Shown: one piece after another, positions 49,013-57,177 of the stretch
Layout: every line of letters starts with the position of its first letter
Numbering within the stretch: the first letter of the stretch is position 1
Assembly: GCA_902543375.1 (NCBI GenBank)
Contig: CACBYE010000002.1
Coordinates: 62,001-126,000 of the forward strand
Origin: an uncultured Pelagibacteraceae bacterium
GTDB taxonomy: Bacteria; Pseudomonadota; Alphaproteobacteria; Pelagibacterales; Pelagibacteraceae
Direction of reading: 5' to 3'
Length of the DNA: 64,000 bases
The notes under the pieces: generated by a model
Told to the model about the DNA's origin: nothing
The model's input: the letters and a program-made list of their open reading frames with translations, nothing else
Database searches by the model: none
Position numbers and translations under genes: made by a program

Positions 49013-49850
49013 CTAAATTTATTTCTTCATTAATTAAAAAATGATCATGTTGAATCTGATCTTCTTTAGTACTTGTTAGAGATAACTTTATAAGATCAAA
49101 AATCGCAAAAATAGTTTCGATACTTTTTTCAATGTTGGATACGTAAATTTTTCCACAATTTTCATAATTCTCAAATGTTTTTTTATTGAGAATATTATAG
49201 CCTATTTTTCGGTAGATCCTCCTAGCGACTAAAATTGAAAATCTAAAACTTATTGGAATGTCTTTTATAGAATAAAAGGAATTCTTATAAAAGGTATCCG
49301 CAAGATCTATAGTTGATGTAATTTCCTCGAAATTTTTATTTATATAAAATCTATTTATTTTTGAATCTTCAATAACATCTCTTGATATATTTGTAAGTTG
49401 CATTGCGATCCCGAGATCAATAGCTGACTTGAGTGAGCTTTTTTTATTAACTTTTAAAATTTTTGCCATCATTAAACCAACAGTTCCAGCGACTCTATAA
49501 GAATAAATTAAAAGGTCTTTTTTTGAATTTAATATTACCTTATCTTTGATGTCTGAACTTATACCATCTAATAGATCCTCAATAATTTTTACTGAAATTT
49601 TAAACTCATCAATAAGGTCCCACATATTTTTAACAATTGGATTATTAAAATTTTTTTGAATGAAATCATTTTTAAATTGTTTGAATTTAATTTCTTTAAC
49701 CTCTAATTTTTCTTCATCATCTGCAATATTGTCAGCAACTCTACAAAAATCATACAATGCAGAACATTTCTTATATGTTTTTTTAGGTAAAAAAAAACCC
49801 GCCCAATCAAATGATTTTGCATAAACTGATAAGTAATTTTTATCAGTCAT
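48999..49850 (-). CDS. crtB: phytoene synthase
   Basis: 283 residues of the all-alpha squalene/phytoene synthase family. The first aspartate-rich motif is DFCRVADNIADDE (Asp40, Asp44). The second is LTNISRDVIEDSKINRFYI. YRVAGTVGLMMAKIL is the conserved helix between them. It condenses two geranylgeranyl diphosphates to phytoene. It shares one base with the crtI stop. No crtE (GGPP synthase) is in the cluster, so an elsewhere-encoded prenyl synthase must supply GGPP. Confidence 0.95.
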   Translation of the reverse strand: MTDKNYLSVYAKSFDWAGFFLPKKTYKKCSALYDFCRVADNIADDEEKLEVKEIKFKQFKNDFIQKNFNNPIVKNMWDLIDEFKISVKIIEDLLDGISSDIKDKVILNSKKDLLIYSYRVAGTVGLMMAKILKVNKKSSLKSAIDLGIAMQLTNISRDVIEDSKINRFYINKNFEEITSTIDLADTFYKNSFYSIKDIPISFRFSILVARRIYRKIGYNILNKKTFENYENCGKIYVSNIEKSIETIFAIFDLIKLSLTSTKEDQIQHDHFLINEEINLDERI

Positions 49851-51310
49851 TATAAAATCTTTTCTAATACCTTTGCTGATGAAAGTACTCCAGGTACACC
49901 TGCTCCAGGATGGGTTCCTGCACCAACAAAATAAAGTCCTTTATATATCTCAGACTTATTGTGGAATCTAAAATATGCAGATTGAGAAAATTTTGGTTGG
50001 ATTGAAAAACCTGAACCATATTTTGTATTTAAATCTCTTTCAAAATAATCAGGGGTTAAATAAAAATCCTCTACGATATTATCTTTAAGATCTGGCATTA
50101 AATCATTTTGCATTTTATTAATAATTAAATTTTTCATTTTTTCTCCTTCAACAGACCAGTCAATTTTTGATTGATTATTTGGTACTGGAACCAAAACATA
50201 AAAGCAATCGTTACCTTCGGGAGCCATAGTTTTATCAGTTGCAGATGGTCTGTGAAGATAGTAACTAATATCGTCGTTTAATTTTTTGTTATTGAAAATA
50301 TCATCTAGATGCTCTTTATATTTATTTCCAAACTTAATAGTATGGTGCTCAACATTATCGTATTTTTTTTTGGTACCAAAGTAATAAACAAATAATCCCA
50401 TTGAATACTCCATTCGGTTTTTTTTCCAATTAAAAAGAAATGAATTACTTGTATTCCCATTTAACATTTTCTCATAAACAGCAGGAGGATCAGCATTACA
50501 AATTACATTGTTAGACTGTATTATTGTTTGATCATCTAATTGGATGCCAGTAATTTTTTTTTTATCTGAAATAATTTTGGTAACTTCGTGACCTTTGATT
50601 ATTTTAATCCCGACTTCATCCATTAATTTTTCAAAACCCTTGATTATATTTCCCGTTCCACCCATTGAATAATGAATACCCCATTTTTTTTCTAGGTATA
50701 AGATTAATCCATAAATTGAAGTAGTAGTAAAAGGATTCCCCCCAACTAATAATGGGTGCATACTAAGCATTCTCCTTAATTTTTCGTTTTCTATATACGA
50801 GGAGACTAAAGAGTAAACAGATTTATAACTTTTTAGTCTTAGTAAAGCTGGCAATTGCTGCATCATTACAAATGGTTTATCAAAGGGTACATCAGCAAGC
50901 TCTGTGAAACCTTTATCAAAAATTTTTTTTGTAAAATTGACTAATTTTTCATAACCTTCAACATCCTTTTTATTTATCTCCTCTATTTGTTTTTTCATTT
51001 CTAGCTCGTCCCCAGAGTAATTAAATTTTGATTTATCTTCGAAAATGAATTGATACCAAATTTTTAGTGGAGTGAGTTTTATATAATCTTCTGGTTTTTT
51101 TTGAAATAATTCAAATAATTCATTTATCAAATATGGAGCAGTTATTACTGTTGGTCCACCATCATAAATGAAGCCATTTTTTTGAAACACTCTAGCTCTT
51201 CCTCCAAGATCTTCATGCTTTTCGATTAAAGTAACTTTATGCCCTTTAGCTTTAAGGCGTAAAGCTGCAGCTATTCCTCCAAACCCTGAACCTATGACAA
51301 CGGAATTCAT
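49850..51310 (-). CDS. crtI: phytoene desaturase
   Basis: 486 residues. VVIGSGFGGIAAALRLKAKG and IEKHEDLGGRARVF form the FAD site. GFIYDGGPTVITAPYLINE follows, and the C-terminal GLYFVGAGTHPGAGVPGVLS is the bacterial CrtI carotenoid signature. It introduces the double bonds that convert phytoene to lycopene. It is the first carotenoid gene, 40 bases after atpF, and has a possible promoter of its own in that gap. Confidence 0.96.
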   Translation of the reverse strand: MNSVVIGSGFGGIAAALRLKAKGHKVTLIEKHEDLGGRARVFQKNGFIYDGGPTVITAPYLINELFELFQKKPEDYIKLTPLKIWYQFIFEDKSKFNYSGDELEMKKQIEEINKKDVEGYEKLVNFTKKIFDKGFTELADVPFDKPFVMMQQLPALLRLKSYKSVYSLVSSYIENEKLRRMLSMHPLLVGGNPFTTTSIYGLILYLEKKWGIHYSMGGTGNIIKGFEKLMDEVGIKIIKGHEVTKIISDKKKITGIQLDDQTIIQSNNVICNADPPAVYEKMLNGNTSNSFLFNWKKNRMEYSMGLFVYYFGTKKKYDNVEHHTIKFGNKYKEHLDDIFNNKKLNDDISYYLHRPSATDKTMAPEGNDCFYVLVPVPNNQSKIDWSVEGEKMKNLIINKMQNDLMPDLKDNIVEDFYLTPDYFERDLNTKYGSGFSIQPKFSQSAYFRFHNKSEIYKGLYFVGAGTHPGAGVPGVLSSAKVLEKIL

Positions 51311-51318
51311 TTTTATAA

Positions 51319-51346
51319 TTTATAGTCTTTTTTGTAAAATTGTAAG
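51319..51346 (-). promoter_or_regulatory. possible sigma-70 promoter of the crt operon
   Basis: On the minus strand, CTTACA (51346-51341) and TATAAA (51324-51319) are separated by 16 bases in the 40-base atpF-crtI gap. Each box has four or five consensus positions. Transcription would begin only a few bases before the crtI ATG. AT-richness makes chance matches common, so confidence is low. Confidence 0.3.
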
Positions 51347-51350
51347 GGTA

Positions 51351-51848
51351 TTATGAGTTAATTTTTTTTAACTCTTCTTTTGTTTCATCTAAATTTTTTT
51401 GAAACAAGTTATCAAGCTTGGATTTGTCAACTGAAGTGATTATTATTTTTTTTACAGATTCTACCGCAATATTTATTGAAGCGGTTTTTATCTCCTGAAT
51501 TGCGGTGTCCTTCATTTGACTTATTTTACTTTCTACTGCATTTTTTTTTATTTCTGATGACTTATGAAATTTGTTATTTAGCTCTATTACGAGATTATCA
51601 CTTTCCTTTTTTGCTTGTTCTAAAATTTCATTGCTTGCAGATTGAGCGGTATCCAGTTTTTTTTGTGCATTATCTAAAAGGGTTTTTGCCTCAGTCCTAA
51701 GTTTTTCACTCTCATCAATTTCGTTTTTAATATCTAAGATCAATTTATTAAGTATATCATTTATTTTTTGAGGTACTTTTAGGTAGACTAGGCCACCAAA
51801 AAAAAGAACAAAAGAAACAGCTACCCAAAATGTTGAATCAATTACCAT
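51351..51848 (-). CDS. atpF: ATP synthase F0 subunit b
   Basis: 165 residues from the ATG preceded by a GGGGA Shine-Dalgarno sequence; longer in-frame starts lie inside atpF'. VIDSTFWVAVSFVLFFGGLVY is the N-terminal membrane anchor, and the rest is a long charged helix. It forms the peripheral stalk with b'. Having both b and b' is typical of Alphaproteobacteria and cyanobacteria. It overlaps atpF' by 11 bases and is last in the F0 unit. Confidence 0.93.
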   Translation of the reverse strand: MVIDSTFWVAVSFVLFFGGLVYLKVPQKINDILNKLILDIKNEIDESEKLRTEAKTLLDNAQKKLDTAQSASNEILEQAKKESDNLVIELNNKFHKSSEIKKNAVESKISQMKDTAIQEIKTASINIAVESVKKIIITSVDKSKLDNLFQKNLDETKEELKKINS

Positions 51849-52428
51849 AATATTTATCCCCATTTCTTTTTGATAAATCATCAACAATTGCTGAAATGCT
51901 ACTACTATTTACTTCAGCACCAATTAATTCTTTAACTAACGCAGAAGTACTCTCGATTGCAATCTTATTAATTTTTTCAGGAGCACTTTTTTTTAATAAT
52001 TTAATTTCCTGATCTACTTTTTTAATTTCCTCATCAATTTGTTTGTCTAAAGCTTCTCTTTTAAGATTAATTTCTTTAAGAGCTTTTTCTCTAGCCTCTT
52101 GATAGATATTTCTTGCTCTCAATTTACTTTTTGTGATTATATCGTCGAACTCTTTCAACTTAGCTTCACTGTTTTCTCTTTGTTTCTCTGCTGCCTCAAT
52201 ATTATCTTGTATCTGAGATTTTCTTAACTCTAAGTTTAAACTAATTTTTGGTAAAATAAGCTTTGATAAAACAATATAAAGAACACCAAAAGTAATTGTT
52301 AACCAAAATATTTGTGAAATCCAAAATTCTGGATTTAATTGAGGCATACCTCCACTTTCAGCTCCAAAAACCTCTTTGAAAAACAAGAGATTGAAAAATA
52401 TTGACTGAAAAAATATTTTTTTAATCAT
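51838..52428 (-). CDS. atpG: ATP synthase F0 subunit b'
   Basis: 196 residues from the ATG chosen; the longer TTG start would lie inside atpE. A signal-like or hydrophobic leader precedes GGMPQLNPEFWISQIFWLTITF, the typical b' membrane segment, then a long coiled coil with alternating acidic and basic residues. It pairs with subunit b in the stator stalk. The gene sits between atpE and atpF, as in other Alphaproteobacteria. The symbol atpG here means b', also written atpF', not the gamma subunit. Confidence 0.93.
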   Translation of the reverse strand: MIKKIFFQSIFFNLLFFKEVFGAESGGMPQLNPEFWISQIFWLTITFGVLYIVLSKLILPKISLNLELRKSQIQDNIEAAEKQRENSEAKLKEFDDIITKSKLRARNIYQEAREKALKEINLKREALDKQIDEEIKKVDQEIKLLKKSAPEKINKIAIESTSALVKELIGAEVNSSSISAIVDDLSKRNGDKYYGN

Positions 52429-52432
52429 TAAC

Positions 52433-52660
52433 TTAAAATGCAAAAAGAATGATTAACGCAACAACCAATCCAAATAATCCTGTTGCCTCTGCTAATGCAA
52501 ATCCTAAAAGTAAGTTAGGAAACTGTTTTTGAGCCGCAGATGGATTTCTCATTGCACCTGACAAATAATTTCCAAAGATTATTCCGATACCAACTCCAGC
52601 ACCAGCAAGGGCTATTGCTGCTAGGCCTGCTCCAATCATTTTTGCTGCTTCTAATTCCAT
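52433..52660 (-). CDS. atpE: ATP synthase F0 subunit c
   Basis: 75 residues forming a helical hairpin. AAKMIGAGLAAIALAGAGVGIG is helix 1 with its glycine-alanine packing face. GNYLSGAMRNP is the polar loop. LLLGFALAEATGLFGLVVALI is helix 2 with the ion-binding glutamate in ALAEATGL. No sodium-type ligand set is apparent, so proton coupling is expected. An AGGAGG site precedes the ATG, which suits a subunit needed in many copies. Confidence 0.98.
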   Translation of the reverse strand: MELEAAKMIGAGLAAIALAGAGVGIGIIFGNYLSGAMRNPSAAQKQFPNLLLGFALAEATGLFGLVVALIILFAF

Positions 52661-52678
52661 TATATCCTCCTATGTTAT

Positions 52679-53413
52679 TTAATGGTGTAAGTTTAATGCA
52701 TCATTTAAATAGATGCAGGTTAAGATTGCAAAAACATATGCTTGAAGAAAAGCAACCAATATCTCCAAACCTGTTAATGCAACCGAAAAACTCAGTGGAA
52801 GCCATCCACCGATTAATCCAAGACTTATAACAAAGCCTCCGAATACTTTCATCATAGTGTGACCAGCCATCATGTTGGCAAAAAGTCTGACAGATAGACT
52901 AATAGGTCTACTTAAATACGAGATAATCTCAATAATTACAATTAAGGGCAACAGTACAACAGGAACTCCACTTGGTACAAATAATTTTAGATATCCAAAT
53001 CCATGCTTTATAAAACCAATTATTGTTACTCCTATAAAAATAAAAGACGCTAGCATGAATGTCACAATAATGTGACTTGTAACTGTAAAAGTGTAAGGAA
53101 TCATTCCAAACATATTGCAGAAAAGCACAAACATAAATAATGAAAATATGAATGAAAAATAAGGTTTAGCTTTAGAACCTGCAGTGTCGCTAATCATTTT
53201 TGAGACAAAAGTATAACTTAGTTCAGCTAATAACTGAATTTTGTTAGGTAATAGGGAATTTTTTTTTGATCCAAGATTAAATATAATTAAAATAGCTAAT
53301 GAACTTACTATCATAAACAAACTGGCGTTTGTAAATGAGATATCAAAAGCACCAACTTTAATTTCAGGACCAATTCTATAGACCTCGAATTGTGTCATTG
53401 GATTTGTTGCCAT
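52679..53413 (-). CDS. atpB: ATP synthase F0 subunit a
   Basis: 244 residues with five or six transmembrane helices. RPISLSVRLFANMMAGHTMMK contains the essential stator arginine (SVRLFAN). The C-terminal helix with LEILVAFLQAYVFAILTCIYL is typical. It forms the proton half-channels against the c-ring. It lies 14 bases after atpI and 18 bases before atpE. Confidence 0.98.
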   Translation of the reverse strand: MATNPMTQFEVYRIGPEIKVGAFDISFTNASLFMIVSSLAILIIFNLGSKKNSLLPNKIQLLAELSYTFVSKMISDTAGSKAKPYFSFIFSLFMFVLFCNMFGMIPYTFTVTSHIIVTFMLASFIFIGVTIIGFIKHGFGYLKLFVPSGVPVVLLPLIVIIEIISYLSRPISLSVRLFANMMAGHTMMKVFGGFVISLGLIGGWLPLSFSVALTGLEILVAFLQAYVFAILTCIYLNDALNLHH

Positions 53414-53427
53414 ATATTTTATTCTAT

Positions 53428-53700
53428 TTATTTTTGCATTCTTTTCGCAGATTTAATTACATTCATAATTCCAGCGGTTACACCTACAAAAAAAAATATT
53501 AAAATTAACCATGGTTTAGTACCAAAGGTAGTGTCTAAAATAAACCCAATAATTGTCCCTACAGCTACAGCAGCAACTAGCTCAGTGCTTAGTTTAAAAG
53601 CATTACCAATAGGAGAGGGATTAGGGTTTTTTTTGCTTTCTTTATCAAAAGCCTTTTTTTTTGCAATCTCTAAGCGAGTTTTAAATGGATCTTTAGACAT
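53428..53700 (-). CDS. atpI: ATP synthase protein I (AtpI-like)
   Basis: 90 residues. A polar N-terminal third with many lysines is followed by two transmembrane helices, LVAAVAVGTIIGFILDTTFG and LILIFFFVGVTAGIMNVIK. It matches the alphaproteobacterial AtpI family that helps c-ring assembly or magnesium handling. It starts 15 bases after smc and 14 before atpB, placing the F0 genes downstream of smc. Confidence 0.9.
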   Translation of the reverse strand: MSKDPFKTRLEIAKKKAFDKESKKNPNPSPIGNAFKLSTELVAAVAVGTIIGFILDTTFGTKPWLILIFFFVGVTAGIMNVIKSAKRMQK

Positions 53701-53715
53701 TAGAAATCAGTTAAA

Positions 53716-56112
53716 TTATGCGACCATACTTTCTGCTTTTTGTAGATCTACTGCTACAAGTTGGCTAATACCTTTCTCAGGCATCGTTACTCCATATAAT
53801 CTGTCCATTTTAGACATGGTTAAAGCATGATGAGTCACTATTATAAATTTAGTATTGGTAATTTTCGTAAGTTCTTCAAGTAAACTGCAAAATCTTGTGA
53901 CGTTTGCATCGTCTAGGGGCGCGTCTACTTCATCTAGTACACAAATTGGAGATGGATTTGTTAAGAAAACAGCAAAGATTAATGAAAGCGCAGTAAGCGC
54001 TTGTTCTCCACCTGATAACAAAGTTATTGATTGGAGACGTTTACCGGGAGGACTTACTAGCATTTCTAATCCTGCTTCTAGTGGATCATCAGCGTCTACT
54101 AATTCAAGTTTGGCATTTCCACCATTAAATAGTTTTGTGTAGACTTCATTAAATTTTCTATCAACTTTATCAAAAGCCTCAATTAATCTTTCTCTACCTT
54201 TTTGATTAAGCTCGTTGATACTTTCTTTTAATTTTACTATTGCTGTCACTAAATCGATACGATCAGCCTCCATTTTCTTGATTTCTGTTTCATACTTATT
54301 TGTCTCCTCATCTGCTTTTAAATTTACTGAACCAAGTTTCTCTCGTTCTTGTTTTTTCTTGTCTAGCAAGTCCTCTTGATTTACTGCATCAGGCAATTCT
54401 TCAATTCCAAAAAGATTTGAGTTTTCTAAAATATTTCCTTCAGATAAATTTAATTCAGAATTTATTCTATCAATTAAATCATTTTTCCTTTTTTTTAATC
54501 CCTCGACTGTTGCACTTGAGCTTGCTTTTCTTTCTCTAATTTGAATTGATTGTTCTTGAATCTCATTCAATTGTGATCTTAAATTTTCAATTTTTTCATC
54601 TGTTGAATTAATAATTTCCTCATTTTCGCTCTTTTCTTTTTCAGAAATCCTTAAACCCTCAGTTATTTGACCTTTTTTTTCAGCTTGTAATTTTGGTTGA
54701 TTATCTAGCTTACCTAGTTGGCTATTTAATTTGCTTTTTCTTTCAGTCAGCTGTGTAACCATTTTTTCAGAATTTAATAATAGGCTTTTCCAACTCTCAA
54801 TCTCTGTATCAATTACTTTAATTCTTTCATTCCTCTTTATAGATTCTTTTTTAATATTTTCATTTTTACTATAACTTCCAGCATATGCTTCAATTAATAG
54901 TTTGCAATTATCAAGTGTTGAAATAGCTTCTTGACTTTTCTGAGAATTAATAAACTCCTTTACTTTTTCAATTTCTATTTGTAATTTTTCTCTAGAGGTA
55001 TTCAGATCATTATCAGACTGTTTTTCGGTATCATAATATTTAGAGTCAATTTCAATTAATTCATTTTTTTCTTCCTTTAATCTTTTTTCATTTGAATTTG
55101 CATCAATTACTATTCCTTTTTCTCTACTAATATCCTCTTCAAATGTTTGAAGCGTTTTTTTTATATTTTCAATTTCATCTTGTATTCTTGTATTTTCTTC
55201 ATCTAGACTTTTTAGCTCAAGATTAAGTCTCTGTATTTTGGATAAATTTTCAATATTCCTTTCTCTTAATGGTGTAACTTTTTCAGTCTCAGATTTTATT
55301 AAATTTTCAAGATCTGCGATCTTATTATTAAAATCTGTAACCTCAGTCTCCGCTTCAACATTAATTTCATTTTCTATTCTTATTTCTTTATCAATTTCCA
55401 ATAATTTTAAATAATATAAGCCTGCTTCTATCTTTTTTATATCTTCAGACATATTTTTATATTTAGCTGCCTCTTCAGCTTGTTTTTGAAGATTAAAGAG
55501 CTGTCTCTCTTGCTGGCGTCTTAATTCATCTGCTCTTTTGAGATTATTTTCTGCAGCACTAAGTCGTAATTCAGCCTCATGTCTTCTTACATGTAAGCCT
55601 GAAATTCCAGCAGCTTCTTCTAAGATAGCTCTTCGATCAATTGGTTTAGCTGTAACAATTGTACCTATACGCCCTTGGCTTATCATCGATGGAGAATGTG
55701 CTCCAGTTGATAGATCTGCAAAAAACATTTGAGCATCACGCGCTCTAACCTCTTTATCATTTATATAAAATTTTGAGCCTTTATCTTTTTCTATTTTTCT
55801 TTTTACGTTAACCTCGTCCAACTCTCTATATTGAATAGGTCCCTCATTTTTTTCATTGTTTACAGTCACTGACACTTCAGCAATATTCTTAGATGCTTTG
55901 TTTGATGTTCCAGAAAATATTACATCTTCCATTCCTGATCCTCGCATACTTTTTGCTGAAGTTTCTCCCATAACCCATCTTAATGACTCCACAATGTTTG
56001 ATTTTCCACATCCATTAGGACCAACTATACCCGTCAAACCATTTTCAATTAAGAAATTAGTTTTATCTGCAAAAGACTTAAATCCATTCAATTGGATTTT
56101 TTTAAACTCCAT
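53716..56112 (-). CDS. smc: SMC chromosome segregation ATPase, short and apparently hinge-less
   Basis: 798 residues against about 1150-1190 for typical bacterial SMC. The N-terminal head has Walker A GPNGCGKSN (31-39). The C-terminal head has the signature LLSGGEQALTALSL at about 698 and Walker B PICVLDEVDAPLDDANV at about 722. Between them are roughly 470 residues of charged coiled coil with no recognisable globular hinge; the middle reads CKLLIEAYAGSYSKNENIKK. SMC compacts and resolves the chromosome. The order DUF721-dsbA-smc is standard in Alphaproteobacteria. Confidence 0.93.
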   Translation of the reverse strand: MEFKKIQLNGFKSFADKTNFLIENGLTGIVGPNGCGKSNIVESLRWVMGETSAKSMRGSGMEDVIFSGTSNKASKNIAEVSVTVNNEKNEGPIQYRELDEVNVKRKIEKDKGSKFYINDKEVRARDAQMFFADLSTGAHSPSMISQGRIGTIVTAKPIDRRAILEEAAGISGLHVRRHEAELRLSAAENNLKRADELRRQQERQLFNLQKQAEEAAKYKNMSEDIKKIEAGLYYLKLLEIDKEIRIENEINVEAETEVTDFNNKIADLENLIKSETEKVTPLRERNIENLSKIQRLNLELKSLDEENTRIQDEIENIKKTLQTFEEDISREKGIVIDANSNEKRLKEEKNELIEIDSKYYDTEKQSDNDLNTSREKLQIEIEKVKEFINSQKSQEAISTLDNCKLLIEAYAGSYSKNENIKKESIKRNERIKVIDTEIESWKSLLLNSEKMVTQLTERKSKLNSQLGKLDNQPKLQAEKKGQITEGLRISEKEKSENEEIINSTDEKIENLRSQLNEIQEQSIQIRERKASSSATVEGLKKRKNDLIDRINSELNLSEGNILENSNLFGIEELPDAVNQEDLLDKKKQEREKLGSVNLKADEETNKYETEIKKMEADRIDLVTAIVKLKESINELNQKGRERLIEAFDKVDRKFNEVYTKLFNGGNAKLELVDADDPLEAGLEMLVSPPGKRLQSITLLSGGEQALTALSLIFAVFLTNPSPICVLDEVDAPLDDANVTRFCSLLEELTKITNTKFIIVTHHALTMSKMDRLYGVTMPEKGISQLVAVDLQKAESMVA

Positions 56113-56119
56113 AAGGAGT

Positions 56120-56695
56120 TTATATCAGTTTTTCTAGAGATTTTTTTAAATTTTTATAATTAAGGGTTTTCTCAAATTTCTCGTCGTTTATGATAATCGT
56201 AGGAGTAGCATTAACCTTAAATTTTTTAGTACCTTCGATTCGATCATTTAATACATAATCTTCTATTTTCTTATTATTTATACATTTCTCAAAATTTACA
56301 TCGAAGCCTTGATTTTTAATAAATATTTTTAAATTATCGTTAATCTCCTCCGCAGTGTTTCCTCTGACCCATTCTTGTTGATTTGAGTAAAGACTATTTA
56401 AAATCTCTAAACCTTTACCAATTTTACATTGAGAAATTTTTGATGCATTAAAAGCAGCTACATCTAAAGGAAAATGCCTGAATTCAATTTTGACCAACCC
56501 AGTATCAATATAATCTTTTTTAAGTTGCGGATATATATCTTTATGAAAATCTGCACAGTGACTACAAGTTAAAGACTCATATGCAATTATTGTAATTTTT
56601 GCTTCTTTATTTCCAGATATAATTCTATTTACTTCAGCATTTAATATATTTATTGATCCAAAAAATAAGATTAATACTAAGAATATTTTCTTCAT
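56120..56695 (-). CDS. DsbA-like periplasmic thiol:disulfide oxidoreductase
   Basis: 191 residues with a signal peptide ending near NILNA (residue 20). A thioredoxin fold follows with the active site SLTCSHCADFH (Cys44, Cys47) and a late cis-proline loop VNATPTIII. It belongs to the DsbA/thioredoxin_4 group that oxidises or isomerises disulfides in the periplasm. It is followed by smc after 7 bases and overlaps the DUF721 stop by 4 bases. Confidence 0.9.
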   Translation of the reverse strand: MKKIFLVLILFFGSINILNAEVNRIISGNKEAKITIIAYESLTCSHCADFHKDIYPQLKKDYIDTGLVKIEFRHFPLDVAAFNASKISQCKIGKGLEILNSLYSNQQEWVRGNTAEEINDNLKIFIKNQGFDVNFEKCINNKKIEDYVLNDRIEGTKKFKVNATPTIIINDEKFEKTLNYKNLKKSLEKLI

Positions 56696-57177
56696 TTCTC
56701 TTTGAACACTTTTGACAACTCTAATAAAGAGTCTTTAATTTTTTTATTTTTAATATCGTCTATCTTTTTTTCATACTGTTCATTTGTCACATGATTAGAC
56801 TTATCGATAAGATTTACAGAATCTTTTTTGATATTTTCAAAACTCTTAAGCTTTATTTTTTCTACAACCGAGTAACCAAAAAAATTATTTATTCTATCCA
56901 TAATATCTTTTTTTGAATATTCCATATCAACCTCGTAACCTCTTTTAACATTTATCAATAAAGTGCTAACATGAAATTTGTTGGAACTTTTAAATGACTT
57001 TGGATAGCAAACATTAAATAAACTTTCTCCAACCAGATATCTCCAATTATTAATAGTTTCAGAGTATATATGTCCTTTCTTATTGATGACTTTTTTAACA
57101 TTCTTTGGCAAAGTGTCTTTAAAAGATCTTAAGCCTTGAATGCTATTTCTCTGCTTAGTATATTTTTTAAATTGCAT
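56692..57177 (-). CDS. DUF721 (DciA-like) protein
   Basis: About 161 residues from the ATG whose first base abuts the first base of the divergent mutY ATG. The conserved DUF721 core is INNWRYLVGESLFNVCYPKSF, with LINVKRGYEVDMEYSKKDIMDRINNFFG after it. A C-terminal helical extension is polar. DUF721 includes DciA, a loader of the DnaB replicative helicase, so a replication role is possible. It heads the minus-strand DUF721-dsbA-smc-F0 series. Confidence 0.85.
   Translation of the reverse strand: MQFKKYTKQRNSIQGLRSFKDTLPKNVKKVINKKGHIYSETINNWRYLVGESLFNVCYPKSFKSSNKFHVSTLLINVKRGYEVDMEYSKKDIMDRINNFFGYSVVEKIKLKSFENIKKDSVNLIDKSNHVTNEQYEKKIDDIKNKKIKDSLLELSKVFKEK

Noticed and set aside
44675-51310. 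Search for a proteorhodopsin gene near the carotenoid cluster
   Set aside because: No seven-helix opsin with a retinal-lysine motif is encoded in this or neighbouring regions of the window.
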